This document shows, one piece after another, positions 1 to 6,668 of a stretch of DNA of 10,626 nt. Below the pieces are notes generated by a model. That model saw nothing but the letters and a program-made list of their open reading frames with translations, ran no database searches and was not told the origin of the DNA. The stretch comes from an uncultured Flavobacteriaceae bacterium. Its GTDB lineage: Bacteria; Bacteroidota; Bacteroidia; Flavobacteriales; Flavobacteriaceae. The stretch is taken from the NCBI GenBank assembly GCA_947311815.1, contig CAMZMA010000103.1, positions 1 to 10,626 on the forward strand, given 5' to 3'. The first letter of the stretch is position 1. Every line of letters starts with the position of its first letter. The position numbers were made by a program, and so were the translations under genes.

Positions 1-262
1 CTATTTCTTCATTAAGCATACGGATGATTTTTTCTTTGCCGTAACTTAATTCTTCTCTTAATACTGATGATGATAAACGTACTACCAAAGTTTTATTTTG
101 TAGTTCTACAGAGGTTGTGTAAGAAACCACACCTTGTCCCATTAATTTTGCCCATGCTTCGGCAATTTCAATTTTTTGAAACCCTTTGCTTAAATTATTT
201 TCTTTGATAAAAGATTGCATCAAATCTTTAACCGAAAAGCTTTCATTTTCTCTTTTGCTCAT
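1..262 (-). CDS. DUF721 / DciA-like protein, 3' end outside window
   Basis: Partial gene: 87 N-terminal residues are visible, reading leftward from ATG at 262 and still open at base 1. The protein begins MSKRENESFSVKDLMQ and carries the DUF721 pattern: a helical start, then GFQKIEIAEAWAKLMG (about residues 27-42), then a beta stretch (TLVVRLSSSVLREEL) and a closing helix. Flavobacterial members are roughly 95-100 residues, so only about ten residues should be missing. The family is known to be related to DciA, which assists the replicative helicase DnaB in bacteria that lack DnaC or DnaI loaders; that role here is inference from family and from its place beside recF. The start lies 11 bases after the recF stop with no promoter between, so the two are probably co-transcribed. 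Confidence in the family is high, in the helicase role moderate. Confidence 0.85.
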   Translation of the reverse strand, partial: MSKRENESFSVKDLMQSFIKENNLSKGFQKIEIAEAWAKLMGQGVVSYTTSVELQNKTLVVRLSSSVLREELSYGKEKIIRMLNEEI

Positions 263-273
263 TTTTTATGAAG

Positions 274-1353
274 TTATAATTGAAAAATTTGATACGGTTT
301 TTCGCTTTTTTTTATCACCTCTTCTGTTCTGTTATAATGAGTATCGGTGATAAAAATTTGCCCAAACTCGTCTTTATTTACCAAATCTATTATTTGCGAC
401 ACTCTTAATTCGTCTAATTTATCAAAAATATCATCTAACAACAAGATAGGAACTACCTTAGATTGCTGCTTAATAAACTGAAACTGTGCCAATTTCAAGG
501 CAATTAAATAAGATTTTTGTTGTCCTTGAGACCCAAATTTTTTGATCGGAAATGTATCAATTTCAAAGCCTAAATCGTCTTTATGAATTCCTACACTTGT
601 GTATTGCAGCATTCTATCTTTTTCTAAATTTTGCTGTAATAATGTTTCAAAATCAACCGTTGACAACTGACTTTTATAGGTTAATTTTACATCTTCTTTC
701 TTGCCAGAAATCAATTGGTACTTCTCATCAAAAATAGGCGTAAATTCTTTTAAAAAATTGGTTCTTTTTTGATGAATTATTGCTCCGTGTTTTATCAACA
801 ATTCATCATATACTTTTAAATTTAGTGCATCAAAAGTTCTGTTTAATGCAAAATACTTTAACAAGGCGTTTCGTTGACTTAACACCTTATTATAAGCTAT
901 TAAATTCTGTAAGTACAAAGTGTCTTGCATAGAAATTACGCTATCCATAAATTTTCTACGTCGTTCGCTTCCTTCTATAATTAAATCTCTATCTGAAGGC
1001 GAAATAATAACCAACGGAAACTGCCCGATATGTTCCGAAAATTTATCATAAGCCGTACCATTCCTTTTCAATACTTTTTTTTGTCCTCTTTTTAAACTAC
1101 ACAAAATTTTTTCTTCTCGTTTGTGCAATAAATAGCTTCCTTCTACCATAAAAAAAGGCGCATCATGTTTAATATTTTGAACAGCAACAGGATTAAAATA
1201 ACTTTTTGCAAAAGACAAATAGTAAATAGCATCTAAAACATTGGTTTTTCCTACGCCATTATTTCCTACAAAACAATTTATTTTCTGCTGAAAATCAAAA
1301 GTTTGAGATTCGATATTCTTAAAATTAACTAAAGAGAGTTTTTGTAAATACAT
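274..1353 (-). CDS. recF: RecF, DNA replication and repair ATPase
   Basis: Complete 359-residue RecF, the usual length. RecF is a cytoplasmic SMC/ABC-like ATPase that binds gapped DNA and, with RecO and RecR, helps load RecA. Visible motifs: Walker A GNNGVGKT (30-37) within the N-terminal FKNIE...FVGNNGVGKTN lobe; the RecF-specific stretch from P119 to D137, including EGSERRRKFMD; the ABC signature region FGSQGQQK (273-280); Walker B ILLLDD (303-308) followed by D-loop DKLD (311-314); and the late TDTH (336-339). No key residue is missing. The start ATG at 1353 gives MYLQKLSLVNFKNI, the canonical RecF N-terminus. The gene is divergent from the TPR gene (115 bases between starts) and is followed after 11 bases by the DUF721/DciA-like gene, making a small replication and repair operon. 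Confidence 0.98.
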   Translation of the reverse strand: MYLQKLSLVNFKNIESQTFDFQQKINCFVGNNGVGKTNVLDAIYYLSFAKSYFNPVAVQNIKHDAPFFMVEGSYLLHKREEKILCSLKRGQKKVLKRNGTAYDKFSEHIGQFPLVIISPSDRDLIIEGSERRRKFMDSVISMQDTLYLQNLIAYNKVLSQRNALLKYFALNRTFDALNLKVYDELLIKHGAIIHQKRTNFLKEFTPIFDEKYQLISGKKEDVKLTYKSQLSTVDFETLLQQNLEKDRMLQYTSVGIHKDDLGFEIDTFPIKKFGSQGQQKSYLIALKLAQFQFIKQQSKVVPILLLDDIFDKLDELRVSQIIDLVNKDEFGQIFITDTHYNRTEEVIKKSEKPYQIFQL

Positions 1354-1383
1354 GTTTTACACTACAAAGGATTTAATAATGCG

Positions 1384-1390
1384 CAAATTA
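1384..1390 (-). promoter_or_regulatory. possible weak promoter for recF
   Basis: On the minus strand the bases read TAATTTG followed by CGC, a near match to the Bacteroidota -7 element TAnnTTTG with one base fewer between TA and TTTG. It ends about 30 bases before the recF ATG, a reasonable distance. No clear -33 element is visible. Another imperfect candidate, ATCCTTTG, lies closer to the gene. Low confidence. Confidence 0.3.
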
Positions 1391-1436
1391 TTGAAAATTT
1401 ACGAAATATACCCTTTTAAAATCCAATTAAAAAAAC

Positions 1437-1444
1437 TATTTTTG
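1437..1444 (+). promoter_or_regulatory. promoter -7 element (TAnnTTTG) of the TPR gene
   Basis: TATTTTTG followed by C fits the Bacteroidota sigma-factor -7 consensus TAnnTTTG exactly. Transcription would start about seven bases downstream, leaving a leader of roughly 18 bases before ATG 1469. This placement argues that the in-frame ATG at 1352, which lies upstream of the element, is not the real start. No good -33 TTG is seen at the expected distance. Confidence 0.7.
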
Positions 1445-1468
1445 CGACCTATAATTTTTAAGCAAGAA

Positions 1469-2182
1469 ATGGCAACATACAAGAAAAGAGGGTATAAACC
1501 TAAAGATAATAAGGAGCAACAATTAGCTGAAGAAACACAAAGTACAACTGCAGAAGTGTTTAATACCTTAGACGAAACCGCAAGTAAATCTGAACAATGG
1601 ATTGAAAAAAATAGTAAAGCCCTTTTTATAGGACTTATTGCTATTGTTGTTTTAGTTTTAGCAGTTTTAGGATACAATAAATATATTGTAGAACCAACCG
1701 AAAAAGAAGCTTCTAACGAATTGGCGTTTCCAAGAAAATATTTTAACGAAGCAGCTACTGCAGCAGGTGTAAATGCTGATTCTCTGTTAGTTTTAGGTTT
1801 AGAAGGTGCTGATGGTAAATATGGTTTTTTAGATATTGCTGATTCTTATAGCGGTACAAAAGCTGGAAATATTGCAAATTATTATGCAGGTGTTTCGTAT
1901 TTACAAATGAAAAAATATGATAAAGCCATAGAATATTTAAGTAAATTTGATTCTGATGATGAAATGCTAGGTTCTATTGCTTTAGGTGCCATTGGTGATG
2001 CTTTTGCTGATTTAGACCAAGCAACCGAAGCCTTAGAATATTATGAAAAAGCTGCAAACAAAAGAAGTAACGAATTTACAACACCTCTATTTTTATTTAA
2101 AGCGGCTCAAACAGCTATGAATTTAAAAAAGTTTGATAAAGCAGCCTCTTTATTTACCAAAATTAGAGAAAACTATTCGTAA
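1469..2182 (+). CDS. membrane-anchored TPR protein, truncated by an in-frame stop
   Basis: The 237-residue protein starts MATYKKRGYKPK. It has a charged cytoplasmic N-terminus (1-49), one membrane segment (about 51-69, ALFIGLIAIVVLVLAVLGY), then an extracytoplasmic domain with about three TPR-like helical pairs: GNIANYYAGVSYLQMKKYDKAIEY-type repeats at roughly 132-165, 166-199 and 205-237. The architecture resembles YfgM-type TPR proteins, which act as membrane-bound scaffolds; the partner is unknown. I chose ATG 1469 over the longer frame from 1352 because a promoter element lies at 1437-1444 and the extra 39 residues overlap the recF start and look non-coding. The odd point is the end: TAA at 2180-2182 cuts the last TPR, yet the same frame continues with 18 plausible residues to a double TAA at 2237-2242. 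ribH follows 65 bases after the first stop, or 8 after 2239, so the two are probably co-transcribed. Confidence 0.85.
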   Translation: MATYKKRGYKPKDNKEQQLAEETQSTTAEVFNTLDETASKSEQWIEKNSKALFIGLIAIVVLVLAVLGYNKYIVEPTEKEASNELAFPRKYFNEAATAAGVNADSLLVLGLEGADGKYGFLDIADSYSGTKAGNIANYYAGVSYLQMKKYDKAIEYLSKFDSDDEMLGSIALGAIGDAFADLDQATEALEYYEKAANKRSNEFTTPLFLFKAAQTAMNLKKFDKAASLFTKIRENYS

Positions 2183-2239
2183 TCTGAACAAGGTAAAGAC
2201 ATAGAAAAATACATTAACAGCGCTAAATACGCTCAATAA
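2183..2239 (+). pseudogene. detached C-terminal tail of the TPR gene
   Basis: Directly after the TAA at 2180-2182, in the same frame, come 18 codons reading SEQGKDIEKYINSAKYAQ and then TAA TAA. The tail is amphipathic and lysine-rich, and it matches the style of the closing helix of flavobacterial homologues, which as I recall them end in an IxKYIxxAKY-type helix. It therefore looks like the original C-terminus separated by one nonsense codon. AAA, GAA or CAA would each become TAA by a single substitution. Whether this is a true mutation, a sequencing error or a readthrough site cannot be decided here. Confidence 0.7.
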
Positions 2240-2247
2240 TAAAGATA

Positions 2248-2724
2248 ATGGCCACCACCAATTTATCTTACTACGATAAAAACACCATCCCAAATGCGAA
2301 AAATTTTCGGTTTGGGATTGTTGTTTCTGAATGGAATCCTGACATTACAAAAAACCTACAAAAAGGAGCTATTGAAACGCTCTTAGATTGTGGCGCAAGC
2401 AAAGAAAATATTATTTCTTGGGATGTTCCTGGAAGCTTCGAATTGATTTTCGGATGTAAAAAAATGATTGAAACGCAACAAGTAAATGCCATTATTGCTA
2501 TCGGAAATGTAATTCAAGGAGAAACCAAACATTTCGATTTTGTGTGCGAAGGCGTTACTCAAGGAATTAAAGATTTAAATATTAAATACAATATTCCTGT
2601 TATTTTTTGTGTCTTAACCGATAATAACAAACAACAATCTATTGATCGTGCTGGAGGTAAATTAGGCAACAAAGGAATTGAATGTGCCGTTGCCGCAATA
2701 AAAATGGCTGATTTAGGAGATTAG
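2248..2724 (+). CDS. ribH: 6,7-dimethyl-8-ribityllumazine synthase
   Basis: Complete 158-residue lumazine synthase, the penultimate enzyme of riboflavin synthesis. It condenses 5-amino-6-ribitylamino-uracil with 3,4-dihydroxy-2-butanone 4-phosphate in a cytoplasmic oligomer. Visible motifs: SEWN (27-30) with the aromatic residue that stacks on the substrate ring; VPGSFE (60-65); GNVIQGETKHFD (86-97) with the catalytic histidine H95; F120 near the active site; and DRAGGKLGNKG (133-143), containing the phosphate-binding arginine R134 and lysine K142. All expected residues are present. No other riboflavin genes lie in the window, so the pathway is scattered, as is common in this group. The TAG stop falls inside the first unit of the heptad array that follows. 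It probably shares the promoter of the upstream TPR gene, since none is visible in the gap. Confidence 0.97.
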   Translation: MATTNLSYYDKNTIPNAKNFRFGIVVSEWNPDITKNLQKGAIETLLDCGASKENIISWDVPGSFELIFGCKKMIETQQVNAIIAIGNVIQGETKHFDFVCEGVTQGIKDLNIKYNIPVIFCVLTDNNKQQSIDRAGGKLGNKGIECAVAAIKMADLGD

Positions 2725-2783
2725 TGGTTAGTAATTAGTGGTTAGTAATTAGGGATTAGTTGTTAGGGATTAGTTGTTAGTTG
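2721..2783 (+). repeat. TTAGnnn heptad array, nine units
   Basis: Nine consecutive 7-base units each begin TTAG: TTAGTGG, TTAGTAA, TTAGTGG, TTAGTAA, TTAGGGA, TTAGTTG, TTAGGGA, TTAGTTG, TTAGTTG. A tenth decayed unit, TTACAAA, follows at 2784-2790. At the next level it is a pair of perfect 14-base tandem repeats (2721-2748 as two copies, 2749-2776 as two copies). The array starts inside the ribH stop codon. It has no open frame worth calling. Function is unknown; similar TTAG-rich strings occur between genes in Flavobacteriaceae in my recollection. Confidence 0.9.
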
Positions 2784-2794
2784 TTACAAATTAT

Positions 2795-2871
2795 AAAACT
2801 CTTGACTCTCTAATCTTTTCTCTTGATTCTTTTCTCTAGATTCTTTTCTCTTACATCTCAAATCTAACATC
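2795..2871 (+). repeat. second heptad array, units ending TC (GA-start on minus strand)
   Basis: Eleven 7-base units all end in TC: AAAACTC, TTGACTC, TCTAATC, TTTTCTC, TTGATTC, TTTTCTC, TAGATTC, TTTTCTC, TTACATC, TCAAATC, TAACATC. The middle part is a 14-base near-repeat (TTTTCTCTTGATTC, TTTTCTCTAGATTC, TTTTCTCTTACATC at 2816-2857). Read on the minus strand every unit begins GA and most end in A. This array has the same period as the TTAG array just upstream but a different consensus, and it is out of phase with it by four bases. Function unknown. Confidence 0.85.
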
Positions 2872-2920
2872 TTTTTAAATCTTTTCACAAAATACCTTTC
2901 CTCCTTTTCTTTAATTTCTG

Positions 2921-2928
2921 TAATTTTG
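2921..2928 (+). promoter_or_regulatory. promoter -7 element for the small-protein/mutL operon
   Basis: TAATTTTG is an exact match to the Bacteroidota -7 consensus TAnnTTTG. It predicts a transcript start near 2935 and a leader of about 58 bases before ATG 2993. No clear -33 TTG is seen. It is the only good promoter candidate ahead of the plus-strand genes from 2993 to 8825, whose junctions all overlap or are 10 bases or shorter. Confidence 0.6.
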
Positions 2929-2992
2929 ACTTTACTTGTATATTGGACTGATTTTTGCATACAACTATCAATCTAATCTAACATTCTAAACT

Positions 2993-3268
2993 ATGGGATT
3001 TATAAAACGTACCAACAAAAAATTTGATTACAAACCACGATATTATAAAGGAGAAGGAAATCCGTATCAAGTTTCTCATAAATTTGATGAATTTAGAACT
3101 ACCGTTGGTAAAAACAAAAGACTAAAAGCAAGATTTACTACCGCTTTTGACGAATTAAAAGCATCAAAAGGAATTAATAAAACCATCTTATACATCGTTT
3201 TAGCCTTGGTTTTTATCTTTTTATACATCATCGATTTCGATTTGTCAATTTTTTATTCTAAAAATTAA
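2993..3268 (+). CDS. conserved small membrane protein upstream of mutL
   Basis: A 91-residue protein starting MGFIKRTNKKFDYKPRYY. The first 60 residues are basic and soluble, with KFDEFRTTVG (30-39) in the middle. A single hydrophobic segment follows at about 63-80 (TILYIVLALVFIFLYIID), and the end is the short tail FDLSIFYSKN. This suggests a protein anchored by its C-terminus with a cytoplasmic basic domain. I recognise it as a small family found in Flavobacteriaceae, often carrying the label 'riboflavin synthase subunit beta'. Nothing in the sequence resembles RibH or RibE, and I think that label spread from the neighbouring ribH. Its TAA shares one base with the mutL ATG (TAATG at 3266-3270), so translation is likely coupled. 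The function is unknown. Confidence 0.85.
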   Translation: MGFIKRTNKKFDYKPRYYKGEGNPYQVSHKFDEFRTTVGKNKRLKARFTTAFDELKASKGINKTILYIVLALVFIFLYIIDFDLSIFYSKN

Positions 3269-5079
3269 TGGCAGATATTATTCAATTATTACCCGATCAT
3301 GTTGCCAATCAAATTGCTGCTGGCGAAGTGGTGCAAAGACCCGCTTCTGTAGTAAAAGAATTGCTAGAAAATGCTATTGATGCAGGCGCAACTTCTATAA
3401 AATTACTTTTAAAAGATGCAGGTAAAACCTTGGTGCAAGTAATTGATAATGGCAAAGGAATGAGCGTTACAGATGCTCGTTTGTCTTTTGAGCGTCATGC
3501 AACCTCTAAAATTAGAAATGCCGATGATTTATTTAACCTAAATACCAAAGGTTTTCGTGGCGAAGCTTTAGCGTCTATTGCTGCCATTGCTCATGTAGAA
3601 TTAAAAACCAAACAAGAAAACGAAGAATTAGGCACACATATTAAAATTGAAGGTAGTAAAGTAGTAAGTCAAGAAGTAATTACCACCGCAAAAGGCACAA
3701 GTATTGCCGTAAAAAACTTATTTTACAACATTCCTGCAAGACGTAATTTTTTAAAGTCAGATACGATTGAAACACGTCATATTATTGACGAATTTCAGCG
3801 AGTAGCATTAGCGCATCCTACTATTGCTTTTTTATTGCACCACAATAACAACGAAGTTTATCATTTAAAAGAAAGTAATTTACGCAAACGTATTGTGGCT
3901 ATTTTTAGTGCTAAAATGAATGAAAAATTAGTGCCAATAAATGAACATACCGATATTATTACCATCAACGGATTTGTAGCAAAACCTAATTTTGCGAAGA
4001 AAAAAAGAGGCGAACAATTCTTTTTTGTCAATGACCGATTTATAAAGAGTTCGTACTTGCATCACGCAGTAGTAAACGGATTTGACGGCTTGTTAGAACA
4101 CGGAACGCATCCCTCCTATTTCTTGTATTTAACAGTGCCTCCAAATAGTATTGATATTAATATTCATCCTACAAAAACAGAAATAAAGTTTGATAATGAA
4201 AAAGCCTTATATGCCATTTTAAGAGCTACTGTAAAACATAGTTTAGGGCAATATAGTGTTGCGCCTGTGCTAGATTTTAATAGAGATGCAAATCTAGATA
4301 CTCCGTATCAATTTCAATCTAAAACAAATGGTGCTGTTCCAAAAATAACTGTCGATCCTAATTTTAATCCGTTTAAAACAGCACAACAACCTGCTTTTAC
4401 AACAAACAATCAATACAAAAAAGAAAGTGCTTCTTGGGAGGCTCTATACACAACCGATAATCCGTTTGATGATGTACAACAAGAAGAGTTATTTCATCAA
4501 AACACTCAAACAGACACAGGTAAAACCTTTCAAATTCAGAAAAAATATTTATTGAGTTCTATCAAATCTGGTATGGTGTTAATTCATCAATCTTTAGCGC
4601 ATCAACGTGTGTTATATGAAGATTTTTTAGCAAATATCACTGAAAAAGAAGCGGCGAGTCAGCAATTATTATTTCCTGTAAAAATCGGCTTTTCATCAGC
4701 AGAAATAGAAATTATTTATACCGTAAAATCTGATTTAGAAAGTACAGGGTTTCAGTTTGAAGAATTTACCAAAGATAGTGTTACTATTAACGGAATTCCG
4801 ACTTCAATTACCGAAAGTCAAGTAACAAAAATTTTAGAACAATTACTAAATGATATCGATTTAGAAGTACCCGATAGTAGTTTTAGTCACGTAGATGTCA
4901 TGGCAAAATCTTTTGCCAAAACCTTGGCAATAAAAACAGGAACACAACTTACAGAGAACGAGCAAGAAAACCTTGTTCATAATTTATTTTCGTGCAAAGA
5001 ACCATCGGTTTCTCCCACAGGAAAACCCACTTTTAAAACCCTAACTTTACAAGAAATAGATCATATTTTTAATAGCTAA
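3268..5079 (+). CDS. mutL: DNA mismatch repair protein MutL
   Basis: A 603-residue MutL, a homodimeric GHKL ATPase that links MutS mismatch recognition to strand removal. The N-terminal ATPase motifs are intact: ELLENAIDAG (31-40, with E34 and N35), DNGKGM (60-65), RHATSKI (76-82), GFRGEAL (95-101) and HPTK with K303. A variable linker runs from about 330 to 420. The C-terminal dimerisation domain (about 420-603) keeps a clamp-binding-like QQLLFP (465-470). However, the metal-dependent endonuclease motif DQHAxxER is replaced by HQSLAHQR (440-447), and the late CPHGRP is replaced by SPTGKP (582-587). The ATPase assignment is certain; nicking activity appears absent. The gene overlaps the preceding small gene by one base and is followed by the first rhomboid after three bases. 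Confidence 0.97.
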   Translation: MADIIQLLPDHVANQIAAGEVVQRPASVVKELLENAIDAGATSIKLLLKDAGKTLVQVIDNGKGMSVTDARLSFERHATSKIRNADDLFNLNTKGFRGEALASIAAIAHVELKTKQENEELGTHIKIEGSKVVSQEVITTAKGTSIAVKNLFYNIPARRNFLKSDTIETRHIIDEFQRVALAHPTIAFLLHHNNNEVYHLKESNLRKRIVAIFSAKMNEKLVPINEHTDIITINGFVAKPNFAKKKRGEQFFFVNDRFIKSSYLHHAVVNGFDGLLEHGTHPSYFLYLTVPPNSIDINIHPTKTEIKFDNEKALYAILRATVKHSLGQYSVAPVLDFNRDANLDTPYQFQSKTNGAVPKITVDPNFNPFKTAQQPAFTTNNQYKKESASWEALYTTDNPFDDVQQEELFHQNTQTDTGKTFQIQKKYLLSSIKSGMVLIHQSLAHQRVLYEDFLANITEKEAASQQLLFPVKIGFSSAEIEIIYTVKSDLESTGFQFEEFTKDSVTINGIPTSITESQVTKILEQLLNDIDLEVPDSSFSHVDVMAKSFAKTLAIKTGTQLTENEQENLVHNLFSCKEPSVSPTGKPTFKTLTLQEIDHIFNS

Positions 5080-5082
5080 TCG

Positions 5083-5811
5083 ATGAATAATAGACTTACA
5101 GAAGGTATAAAACACTTAATTATTATCAATGTTATCTTTTTTATTGCTCCGCAATTTTTAAAGATGGATTTTACCAACATTTTAGCACTACATTTTCCTA
5201 AAAACGAACATTTTGGTATTTGGCAATATGTTTCTCACCTTTTTATGCACGGTAGTTTTTCGCATATATTATTTAATATGTACGGTTTATGGGCGTTTGG
5301 TACACCATTAGAACAAATGTGGGGACGAAATAAATTTTTATTTTTCTATTTTTCTGCAGGATTAGGAGCAGGAATCATTTACACATTGGTTAATTATTAT
5401 CAGTTTAACGGCATTTATGATCAATTATTAAATCTAGGAATTTCTACTGCTGATATTCAAAATATTTTAGATTCTGGCAGGTACAATGACGATATTATTA
5501 CTCTATCTAACCAAACCATGAGCGAATTTTACAGCTTATATCACACACCTGCCGTAGGAGCATCTGGTGCTGTTTATGGAGTTTTAGTTGCTTTTGGATT
5601 AGCATTTCCTAATGCAAAATTAGCTTTGATATTTTTTCCTGTTCCTATTGCTGCCAAATACTTTATTCCTGTAATGATTTTAGGTGATTTATTCTTCGGA
5701 ATGACAAAATATTCTATAGGAAACGTGGCACATTTTGCCCATGTTGGTGGTGCTTTAATCGGTTTTATTATTGCTTGGTATTGGAAAAAAAATCAATTTA
5801 AAACAAACTAA
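5083..5811 (+). CDS. rhomboid-family intramembrane serine protease (first of two)
   Basis: A 242-residue polytopic protein with about six membrane helices. Rhomboids cleave transmembrane substrates inside the membrane. Matches to the GlpG-type core: HILFN (61-65, with H61 and N65), the loop motif EQMWGRNKF (77-85), the serine motif GASGAVYG (159-166, nucleophile S161) and AHVGG (219-223, catalytic H220). All catalytic positions are present, so it should be active; the substrate is unknown. About 50 extra, mostly polar residues (104-156) sit in the loop just before the serine helix, longer than in GlpG, and may shape substrate access. It starts three bases after mutL, and its TAA overlaps the ATG of the next rhomboid by one base. 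Confidence 0.93.
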   Translation: MNNRLTEGIKHLIIINVIFFIAPQFLKMDFTNILALHFPKNEHFGIWQYVSHLFMHGSFSHILFNMYGLWAFGTPLEQMWGRNKFLFFYFSAGLGAGIIYTLVNYYQFNGIYDQLLNLGISTADIQNILDSGRYNDDIITLSNQTMSEFYSLYHTPAVGASGAVYGVLVAFGLAFPNAKLALIFFPVPIAAKYFIPVMILGDLFFGMTKYSIGNVAHFAHVGGALIGFIIAWYWKKNQFKTN

Positions 5812-6668
5812 TGAGTCTTTTACAAAACATACAAACCAAATACAAATACGCTTCTATTGTAGAACGTTTCATCTATATAAATGTAGCGGTGTTTTTATTC
5901 GTTTTTGTTTTTAATACACTTAGTTTTTTATTTGAAAGCAATACCAATTTATTAGTAGATTGGTTTTCGTTACCTGCTACATTTAGCGATTTTCTTACCA
6001 AACCTTGGACACTTATCACATACGGATTTTTACACGCCAGTTTTATTCATATTCTACTAAATTTAATTGCCTTGTATTATATTGGTAATTTGTTTGTACA
6101 GTATTTTACACCGAAACAATTTGTTACTTTTTATGTATTAGGAACTATTTTTGGCGGACTCATTTTCTTACTGAGTTACAATTTTTTTCCTGTATTTTCT
6201 AAAACGGCATCGTTTAGTGTCTTATTAGGAGCATCGGCAGGAATATCTGCCATATTTATAGGAATTGCAACATACATGCCTAATTATCAACTAAAAATAC
6301 GCTTTATAGGTTTTGTTAAATTATGGCATTTAGCCGCTATTTGGGTAGGTTTAGATATTATTCAAATTCCCGCAGGTAATGCTGGTGGACATTTTGCACA
6401 TATTGGTGGTGCGTTATTTGGTTTTTTCTATGTAAGTACTGCAAGTAATACATCAATCGATTTGTTAGGTAGTTTTTTATCGTTTTTTAAAACCAAACGA
6501 AAACCTCTAAAAACTGTCTATAAATCGAAGATAAAAACAACAAAAACGGTACATAAAAGCGAACATCAACAAGAAATAGATGCTATTTTAGATAAAATAA
6601 GTAAATCTGGCTACGATACGTTAACAAAAGAAGAAAAATCATTTTTATTTCAACAAGGTAAAAAATGA
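5811..6668 (+). CDS. rhomboid-family intramembrane serine protease (second of two) with C-terminal tail
   Basis: A 285-residue second rhomboid. Core motifs: HILLN (80-84), serine motif GASAG (140-144, S142) and HFAHIGG (194-200, H197). The serine box reads GASA rather than the usual GxSG, a variant that still keeps the nucleophile. The membrane core ends near residue 208. A basic cytoplasmic linker (about 225-250, rich in K and T) follows, then a compact helical tail, EIDAILDKISKSGYDTLTKEE (from 255), of the type seen at the ends of Bacteroidota rhomboids (DUF6576-like by my recognition). Its ATG overlaps the preceding stop by one base (TAATG), and its TGA overlaps the next ATG by four (ATGA), so it sits in a translationally coupled operon. 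The substrate is unknown. Confidence 0.9.
   Translation: MSLLQNIQTKYKYASIVERFIYINVAVFLFVFVFNTLSFLFESNTNLLVDWFSLPATFSDFLTKPWTLITYGFLHASFIHILLNLIALYYIGNLFVQYFTPKQFVTFYVLGTIFGGLIFLLSYNFFPVFSKTASFSVLLGASAGISAIFIGIATYMPNYQLKIRFIGFVKLWHLAAIWVGLDIIQIPAGNAGGHFAHIGGALFGFFYVSTASNTSIDLLGSFLSFFKTKRKPLKTVYKSKIKTTKTVHKSEHQQEIDAILDKISKSGYDTLTKEEKSFLFQQGKK

Noticed and set aside
552..737. 61-codon plus-strand reading frame inside recF
   Set aside because: It is antisense to a complete, well-conserved recF and shows no recognisable domain.
1352..1468. 39-codon N-terminal extension of the TPR gene starting at ATG 1352
   Set aside because: It overlaps the recF start codon, lies upstream of an exact TAnnTTTG element at 1437-1444, and its residues do not resemble the protein family. 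ATG 1469 is better.
2721..2790. G-quadruplex or true telomeric repeat
   Set aside because: Only two units contain GGG, and the window is an internal chromosomal region with genes continuing on both sides.
2721..2871. CRISPR array or transposon end
   Set aside because: The units are only 7 bases, with no spacers of constant length, no cas genes, no transposase and no terminal inverted repeats.
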